DNA from: Phellopilus nigrolimitatus
Lineage: Eukaryota; Basidiomycota; Agaricomycetes; Hymenochaetales; Hymenochaetaceae
Assembly: GCA_021029095.1 (NCBI GenBank)
Contig: JAJOHG010000006.1
Coordinates: 372,001 to 436,000 of the forward strand
Direction of reading: 5' to 3'
DNA: 64,000 nt
A program made the position numbers and the translations under genes. Shown here in pieces: positions 57,730 through 64,000 of the stretch; the stretch's first letter is position 1, and each line of letters starts with the position of its first letter. The notes below the pieces were generated by a model that was given only the letters and a program-made list of their open reading frames with translations, was not told the origin of the DNA and made no database searches.

Positions 57730-59931
57730 CTACTTCAGGTGGCCGTATCGCGCAGCACGCTCATCAAAACCAGGCGCAGGCTGCAGCCTCGTCACATTCG
57801 ACAAGCTCGGTATCGGCACGTGCGGTTCCTGTGCCTCACCTTGCGTCAGCTCCACGAACGGGGTGTGCTGGTGGGAGGTGTGCTGGCGGGAGGTTTGCTG
57901 GAGGGAGGTTTGCTGGAGGGAGGTTTGCTGGTGGGAGTGCTGCGAACCCGTGGCCGGAGGCAGAGGCCCCGAGTAGTTATGGTGCCCCGGGCGCTGCAGG
58001 TACGGATCACCTACGGGCGCCGCGTGCATGCGCTCGTATTCAGCCCCCTGGGATGGGTCCGTGTGAGGGTACGGGTGCTCGGGCGCGGGGCGTGGCTCAG
58101 AGTAGTTGCCGTACCCAATGTGCTGGGGTGAGTAAGCTGAAGACGAGCTGCTGGAGCTGGCATACGGCAGAGCGTTGATGACGAGGGACGGACGGTGCTG
58201 CTGAGGCGCGCCGCGCATTGGCCTCGGTGCGGCAGGCAGGACGTACGTGTTCGCCGCGACGGGTTCGTGCTGAGGCTGCTGCCGGGAGGGCTGGCGCTGG
58301 GGTTGCGGGTTGGGATAGGAGTGGTGCGAGTTATAGGACTGCGAGCTAGATGGTCGTGGGTGCTGTGCCGAGGCAGGCGGAGGTCCAAGCGGGTGCGGCA
58401 GATAATCAGCCTTCAGTTCCGTCTGTGGACAAAGAATGAGTACGACGGCGACGACCGTCGGTCATACACATTTCACTGCCCCAATCCGGCTGTCCAATGC
58501 CATATTGTACTCTCGACGAACACAATGTACGGAACAATGAAGTTCCAACAAGAATAGCCACCAATGAACATTACGTTTCATGAATGCCAGTGCTTTCATT
58601 GTATGTACTTTTTCTTTTCTTTTGTACCCATTACTGAGAATAGTGGCTCTTCCCATTTGAGCACAATTTGGTATTGTCCCGCCGGATTGACAGTAAAAGG
58701 TATTGGACCAACGGCCGTTTCCGCACAGCGAAAAACTACTAGTGTTGATTATGAGGCGCACGTACCACAGACAGCTCGCGCTCATGCTCCGCCTTGGGTG
58801 CCGGATCCGGGTCGCAGAGGTGCGGCAAGTATTTGGCTTTCAGTTCCATCTGTATTTGGAGAAATTAAGAGGACGAGTAGCACTGAGAAGTGCAGTAACT
58901 CACAACAGTCAGCTCACGCTCCGGCAGCTCAGGCTTGGGTCTTTCTGCCTCGTCCACGGCCTTACCCTTTCCCTTCGCATCCGCCGAGGCGCGAGGCCTC
59001 TTTTTTCCTGCATCGGCGCGAGGCTTCGTAGGCTTTTTTGGAGGCGTATAGTCTTCCGTCGGGTCGGCCGCGAATACCATCTTCGATGAGGACGGTCTCG
59101 GTTCCTCGGAACGGTACAGTATGTCCGGATCGACGTTGGTGGCTGGGGTTACGAAGGGGACATGAAGACCAACACGAGCAGATGGCGATGGGGCAGGAGA
59201 AGGAGATCGAGGGACTATTCCGTGCTCTTGAAGCCACTCCAGCGTGCGGTAGTGGAACACAAATTTGACGTATGAGTGCGGATTGTCTACGTCGAGTGGC
59301 TTGCTCGACCACGTCATCGGTGCTTGCGGCAAATAAGGAACCTCCTCCTTGCTGAAGGTCGCGCAGTGTCCGCCAGTCTTTTTGATCCACTCGCTCGAGA
59401 CTGACGACGCCGATGGGAGGATAGCCAGCGGATTGGCTGGTCTTTCCGGTCCGCGCTGGGCCTGGACAATTTTGAGTTCAATAGTCCCGACTTCCTTGCC
59501 AACCGTACTACTTGAAGCGCCCGATTTCGCTGTGAATTGTTGAGATACACGCGTCAAGGCGATTCAAGTGCCGGCTTACTCGTCTTGGGAATATCCGCGA
59601 ACGTGAATAAACGCTCGGTTGCAGGACCAGACCTCGCACCGGTGCGAAACGTCTCCCCAAACCCACCGAGAAATCTTCCAGGCGTTTTCTGACCATCCAG
59701 AAGGATGTAGCCGGACGTGAAGGTTCTACTGCCCATATCTGCCCAGTGTACTATGAACGACTGCGGCCACGTCAAACGCGGGTAGGGTTGGAGCAGAATG
59801 ACCGGGCGCACCTTGCCAGGTTCACTGCGGATATAACACGACACTTTGTTACCCTCGACGACGACACGGTACTCGTCAAGGGGTTGACCATCCACAGAGA
59901 TAACGGAGGTAAACTCCTTGTGATTCGGCAT
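57730..59931 (-). CDS. DUF7918-type basidiomycete protein
   Basis: ATG at 59931. N-terminal domain: MPNHKEFTSVISVDGQPLDE, YRVVVEGNKVSCYIRSEPGK, SRTFTSGYILLDGQKTPGRF and FGETFRTGARSGPATERLFT, the pattern of DUF7918 proteins that are expanded in mushrooms and have no known function. After it come IGTIELKIVQAQRGPERPAN-like sequence (TIELKIVQAQRGPERP), WLQEHGIVPRSPSPAPS, a basic KKPTKPRADAGKKRPRASAD segment and two related exons MELKAKYLPHLCDPDPAPKA and TELKADYLPHPLGPPPASAQ. The C-terminus is Gln/Pro/His-rich with short repeats and ends ERAARYGHLK. At least five exons. Low-complexity sequence with a basic patch suggests a nuclear role, unproven. No signal peptide or membrane segment. Confidence 0.72.
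57868..57945 (+). repeat. 15-bp tandem repeat inside the DUF7918-type gene
   Basis: GGTTTGCTGGAGGGA-type units repeat about five times. On minus they encode QQTSLQQTSLQQTSRQHTSH, a length-variable Gln/Thr/Ser run. Confidence 0.85.
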
Positions 59932-61090
59932 AATGTTTGGAGATAAATTGAGACGTGATAGCAAAATAAAAACGATAGCAGAGCAGAGCAGTAGCGATAG
60001 CGAGAGCGAGACAGCAAGAAAGCAGAGCAAACGACAGCGAGGGTATAAAAAGGAAACGAGAGCAGTCTAAGCGGGTCAAAGCGTAGAGGAGAGCATAACA
60101 GTGTGGACTGGTTTATGGAAAAAATGCATGTGGCCGGAGGTGGTGGCAGACGATGGTGGCAGGCGAGGAACGGGGTGGCAGACGAGGACAGAGGCGGCTC
60201 GCATGCGACGAGATCCAAGCTGAAGCTTCAGCTTGGACGTGGACCGGCAGAAATAATAGAGAAAAATACAAGGCCAAGCTCGAGGTGGAGGTCAAGGCTC
60301 GCGACACAAGCCGCCCGTGACCGCGTGCCAGATCTGCGGCTGTGCAATGTGGTTGAGTATCTGCTTATATAACCCACTTAGACGCGTGATGCCTGTCAAC
60401 CGCATCATTGTGAGTGAGTGTCTAAGCACTCTGCAACGAAACCATCTTATATGTATACTATGGCAGACACTAGTGCTGTTCCGCGTGTATTGTCCTTACA
60501 CCCTCGCTTTGACGCGCCGACCTCGTATGCGTCGTCGAGGAGCAGAGCCAGTCTAATATAACAGCGATTCATGCTGAAGATGGAGACGGCAAAATGATAA
60601 AGGTCCCTCTCAACACTCGCTTGCACCAGGTGTCTGTACCGGAGCACAACAACCCGGGCTAAGGCCGCAGCGAACGACATTCGTACCACTTCTACTTCAG
60701 CACCACCTTTAGGTATGAAATAAGGGAGGACGGGAATCCTGTTGTGCGACTCAGCTAGACATCAAGACTTTGAAGCAGGACGGATCCTGGCCATGATTCG
60801 GGAGACCTATTGCAGACCTATTCGCATTGAGCATTATGATATAATGTCGGACCCTTGTTATTTTACTAACAGTGTTTGCTTTGCGAGTATGACAGTGGTT
60901 TTAGTGATAGAACGGATCACTTATAAAACATGTCAGCTATGCCAGTAATACCATACAATTGCTTTCAGTTGCACCTTTATAGCTCTCTTTTCCAAATTCA
61001 GCTATAACTAGATATCGGAGATGTTTTTTTCACTGTCCAATCAAAGGAAACAGAAATTACGGCCTGTGTTCCGACACATACAAGAAAAGC
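59932..61090. other. Intergenic stretch upstream of the DUF7918-type gene
   Basis: The left part is the promoter side of the DUF7918-type gene. At 60463 plus a short frame reads MADTSAVPRVLSLHPRFDAP, and from about 60555 another frame reads SNITAIHAEDGDGKMIKVPL and NTRLHQVSVPEHNNPG. These may be remnants of one gene in two frames, but I cannot identify it. A perfect palindrome AAGCTGAAGCTTCAGCTT lies near 60217-60234. Confidence 0.4.
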
Positions 61091-61530
61091 AACGTTTAGA
61101 TCCTAGCGGGACACGCAGTCCCTGAGCCTGACATAAGCGTGCATAAGCCGTACATAAGCCTGATGGAGAACGCCGGCAATGTCCGGTCGCGGCAGCGTGT
61201 GCCGGGTACGCGTGCCCTCGCGACACCGCGGCTTACATATATCCTGTCTACCAAGCCAGCTCTCCTCGACATTTTTTTACTTCCGTCCCTGCGCGCGCGA
61301 CACGAATGTCGGTCCCGAAGCGCGCGCGTCGCACCTCCGCTCGCCGCCCGCCCACTGGCCCCCTCAACAGCACGGGCCTAAGAGGTCCCGGGTACACTTG
61401 GTTATATGTGCAAGCCCTGTTAGCCCCGCAGGGCCGCTCCCGGCTATCATACACGAGGCAGACCGCTTCGCTGGCAACACGGTGAGTTCTCCGCCGCTCT
61501 TCCCCTGCTCTGCCGCGCATGCCGACAAAA

Positions 61531-61659
61531 GACCCTGTGTCCCGCATCGAATATGTACCTTTGAATCGACGCGGGACACAGGGTCTCCCAGTGAGAAACC
61601 CTGCGGACCCTGTGTCCCGCGTCGATTCTCGATATTTTTTCGACGCGGGACACAGGGTC
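61531..61659. repeat. Array of four alternately inverted 20-mers
   Basis: GACCCTGTGTCCCGCATCGA (61531-61550) faces TCGACGCGGGACACAGGGTC (61566-61585); GACCCTGTGTCCCGCGTCGA (61606-61625) faces the same inverted copy (61640-61659). Spacers are 15, 20 and 14 bp. Transcribed or single-stranded, each pair would form a strong hairpin. Related shorter motifs (GGGACACG, GTGTCCCGCGTC) occur near 61097 and 63129. Confidence 0.9.
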
Positions 61660-61779
61660 CCCCCCAGCGTCTGCCTCCTTCAGTGAGCGCTTGAGCGTTC
61701 TCAAGCGCTCGCGTCCGTATCTGGTGAGTATTCCCCACCCTTAGACTTTGATGTGAAGCTGATATGGTTTTTTCTCGCC

Positions 61780-62925
61780 GTCACTCTCCTAAGCACCTCG
61801 CACTCGCCCGCCTTTCAGTTCGCAATTGACCACAGGTCATTAGGCCACCTGCGCTGTCCGCTCAGCGTGCTCTCTCTGCTCTCCTCCTTTGTCTCCCCCG
61901 GTCCTTCAAACTCCGAGCTCCGTGATCAAGCCGAACACGCACAAGGACCTCCCGACGTCGCTGCGGCTCGCGGCCATCGGTGGCAGCTCAGGCGCATTCT
62001 GGGGCGGCCAGACGGGCGCGGCGCGCTTTGTTGTCACACTCATGCACGCCGTCAATGCTGTCGCCGCCTGCGCCGCTCATCCCACTCTCTCCGCTCTTCT
62101 CCTTTGCCTCCCCGGGGCCTTCAAGATCCGTGATCAAGCCGAACACGCACAAGACCTCCCGACGTTGCCGTGGCTCGCGGCCATCGGTGGTGACTCAGGC
62201 GCGTTCTGGGGCAGCCAGGTTGGGTGCCGCGGGCTTCGGTGTCACACCCGTGTACACACCACGCTCATCCTGGAGACGACGTTCGGTGCTCACGCACACT
62301 CCCGAACGAGAACATGAACCCCGCGCTCAACCAAATTCCGGCCCACTTGCTGTCGCAGCGAGCAAGGTTTTCGGTTCTGGAACCGCCCAGCAGCAGCAGC
62401 AACATCAAAACAACCTACTCATGGTCAGGTCCTGTCGCAGCTCAACGGAGCCGCCGGCGGGTTTGACAGCTTCTCGGACACGAACCCGTTTACACTGAAG
62501 ACGCTCGATGCGTATCGCATGCAACTCTGGAACCGCATTGCCATGCAGGCCCAGCAGCAGCGCGCACATGCGCCTGCTCCGAACAGCGCGAAACAGCGCA
62601 AATACGTCGCCTGCGAGCAGCCCTCACGCAAACGCGAACGCGAACCTCTCCGGCCTCGCGAGTGGGCTGCGCCCGCATTACTTCAATAGCGCGTCTTCAA
62701 ATTCTTCAAGCACCTCTTTGTCGACGCCCCCGAGCCCCAGTTCGGGTTCAAGCAAGGTGCCGTTCAGCACGCTTCTCGCAAGGGTGTGGGTGGGTATCCG
62801 TACCACGGCCTGCCCTGTCCCCGCGCATCGTCAGCGCAGCCAGAGTCAGAAGAGCCAACAGCGTGCGCAGAAGCAGGTGCCACAGCACGCCCTGCTTGCG
62901 TTGTTTTGCATGGATAAGTGGTAGT
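61780..62925 (+). pseudogene. Second decayed copy of the transcription-factor-like gene
   Basis: Plus strand contains SHSPAFQFAI (61798-61827), later NQIPAHLLSQRARF, and from about 62455 FDSFSDTNPFTLKTLDAYRM, QLWNRIAMQAQQQRAHAPAP, then SGLASGLRPHYFNSASSNSS and a Ser/Pro-rich end before a stop at about 62922. Two of these blocks match the fragments in the hAT-like element at 14720-15250 and 17390-17535. Blocks are in different frames and a 208-bp unit is duplicated inside, so the copy is broken. The parent gene would be a transcription factor by its composition; the DNA-binding part is not visible. Confidence 0.6.
61868..62240 (+). repeat. Imperfect tandem duplication, period about 208 bp
   Basis: TGATCAAGCCGAACACGCAC starts at 61923 and again at 62131, followed in both copies by CTCCCGACGT and GGCTCGCGGCCATCGGTGG. 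The similarity extends upstream into CTCTCTGCTC/CTTTGTCTCCCC-like sequence, so at least 150 bp are duplicated. Confidence 0.85.
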
Positions 62926-63417
62926 TTTATTTCTGTATGCTTTTCTGTATGTTTTTGTATGTACACGAAGACGGCGATTTTGCCTTAAAAAGGAAGGTCG
63001 GTGGTGTCAAGGGGGTGTGCAAGCCTCGGAGGCCGCCGAAATCACGTGAGAAAAGGACCCTGGTGTCCCGTCAGGGTCCGGGACACGGGGGCGGTGCGCT
63101 GAGGTAAGCGGTTGGCGGAGCGCCACCGTGTCCCGCGTCAGAGAAGCTTTAATCTAAAGGGCGATTATTAACTCATCCTTTCCACCCGACCTTCAGTGCC
63201 CAGGAGTGGAGGTAGAGAATAATTTGGCGTTGCGGACCATTTGACATGAATATATCGTATCTGGATGCCCAGCCAACATTCCGAACCAACATGCATATCT
63301 TCAATTTACGATGACATAATAATAATAAAATTCCAATCCATTCGCTGCTGACCATCTTCCACTAAAAAAAGTAAAAAAAGCAGGAACAGCAGCGAAGAGA
63401 AGAGAGGATCCCCCGAC
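62926..63417. other. Repeat-flank and U2 downstream region
   Basis: 63050-63140 holds degenerate relatives of the 20-mer array (GGACCCTGGTGTCCCG, CCGTGTCCCGCGTC). The rest, to the 3' end of U2, is AT-rich with no coding signal. Confidence 0.45.
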
Positions 63418-63596
63418 GACACAAGCCGGCAGTGCAATAGCAAGGTCATCGCGCCTCCCGAGTTGCAAGCAGAGCTCGAAAGGACAAGGGCGGCAAAAAT
63501 TAGATAACCAAGAATGAGGGCGGTGCCCTCATAATAGTGGTTAAACTATTAAGAACAGATACTACACTTGATCTAAGCCAAAAGGCCAGAGTGGTA
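63418..63596 (-). ncRNA. U2 spliceosomal snRNA
   Basis: The minus strand contains CTGGCCTTTTGGCTTAGATC, AAGTGTAGTATCTGTTCTTA, the near-invariant U2 5' domain whose GTGTAGTA pairs with the intron branch point (read here as GUGUAGUAUCUGUUC). Downstream come a GAGGGCACCGCCCTC stem, the Sm site AATTTTTG (near 63500) and a 3' stem-loop with GATGACCTTGCTATTGCACT, the U2 stem IV/A-B'' binding region. A TATAAAG box lies about 30 bp upstream (63623-63629), as expected for a polymerase II snRNA gene. The 3' end is approximate. Confidence 0.95.
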
Positions 63597-63749
63597 AGGA
63601 ACCGAAGTGGACAAAGAGCTAGCTTTATACTGTGACGAGAGCGCACGGACCTCCTGTACATATTTGGTGTTTTCCGAGCAAAATATGCCGGAAATTCTAT
63701 ACTCTACCAGTTTCTACGATCCGTCTCTTTCAAAAATTTACTGAGTACT
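63597..63749. promoter_or_regulatory. Divergent promoter between U2 snRNA and a plus-strand gene
   Basis: About 150 bp. Contains TATAAAG for U2 on minus (63623-63629). No separate TATA for the plus-strand gene is evident. Confidence 0.65.
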
Positions 63750-64000
63750 ATGTCTCTTGCTTTACGGACTTTTATAGCATGTTCAGTAGACGCGTTTGAT
63801 GCATCAAGCCCTTCTTCTCGTGTCTCAAGGCGTATTCTTCTAAACCCTGATCTTCTCAAGAGCTCAAAAGTCTTCGCTGGAGACGTAGTTGCTCTTACAG
63901 CGAGCGTCCGTGATGAATCTAATCCATTAGTATGTTTCTTTCCGTTATTTGCTATCGCGGATCGATGAAAGCGAGCAATACTTGATTTTTGTACAGCAAT
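63750..64000 (+). CDS. First exon of a gene cut by the window edge, possibly an AAA ATPase
   Basis: ATG at 63750 opens MSLALRTFIACSVDAFDASS and continues RVSRRILLNPDLLKSSKVFA GDVVAL in 60 codons to a GTATGT donor at 63930. The segment LNPDLLKSSKVFAGDVVAL resembles the N-terminal double-psi-barrel of Cdc48/Afg2-type AAA ATPases, where a Leu-x-Pro-x-x-Gly-Asp-x-Val turn is common. With so little sequence this is only a suggestion. The rest lies beyond the window. Confidence 0.4.

Noticed and set aside
61531..61659. CRISPR array
   Set aside because: The genome is eukaryotic, the repeats alternate in orientation, and there are only four units with short unequal spacers.
1..64000. tRNA genes
   Set aside because: A read-through for TTCGANTCC-type T-arms with matching stems found nothing convincing; a covariance-model scan would be needed to exclude them.

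Overview
The window is nuclear DNA from a filamentous basidiomycete, most probably an agaricomycete. The evidence is: genes broken by many short (about 50-65 bp) GT-AG introns, compact divergent gene pairs, protein families typical of mushroom-forming fungi (a DUF7918-type protein, a small secreted protein family), a spliceosomal U2 snRNA, and basidiomycete-style Ty1/copia, hAT-like and Tc1 elements. I cannot name the species.

Layout. 1-11.2 kb is ordinary housekeeping sequence: an edge-truncated ESCRT-III CHMP7-like gene, a divergent pair of MutY adenine DNA glycosylase and a Golgi UDP-galactose-type transporter, a weak hypothetical gene, and the mitochondrial outer-membrane SAM37/metaxin gene. 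11.25-22.93 kb is one disrupted locus. The deubiquitinase OTU1 (YOD1) is split after the first base of codon 4 by a young Ty1/copia retrotransposon with two 560-bp LTRs and the 5-bp target duplication TAAGC. That element is itself split inside pol by a 4.55-kb hAT-like element with the 8-bp target duplication GTCTGGGG. The hAT-like element has no visible transposase; it carries pieces of host genes, including a clathrin heavy chain fragment and two pieces of a transcription-factor-like gene.

23-31 kb holds fast-evolving genes: an unassigned ORF, a small secreted protein, a small family of about 170-residue proteins with broken relatives (one also at 10.6 kb), and an MFS transporter. 31.8-53.4 kb is dense with well-supported genes: a J-domain/ankyrin/RG protein, the U1 snRNP factor LUC7, a dead Tc1 element, a Crb2/53BP1-type checkpoint mediator, the GPI-transamidase subunit GAA1, a USP48-like deubiquitinase and a large conserved regulator-like protein. 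53.4-57.7 kb has no gene I trust. 57.7-59.9 kb is a DUF7918-type gene. 60-63.2 kb is repeat-rich, with an array of four alternately inverted 20-mers and a second decayed copy of the transcription-factor-like gene seen in the hAT-like element. The right edge has U2 snRNA on the minus strand, divergent from the first exon of a plus-strand gene.

Themes. Several genes serve nuclear quality control (MutY, Crb2/53BP1, CHMP7-like) or ubiquitin removal (OTU1, USP48-like), and two serve splicing (LUC7, U2), but the sequence gives no sign of a cluster with a shared job. The most unusual part is the three-level nest (host gene, copia, gene-capturing hAT-like element) and the recurrence of the same captured sequence 45 kb away.
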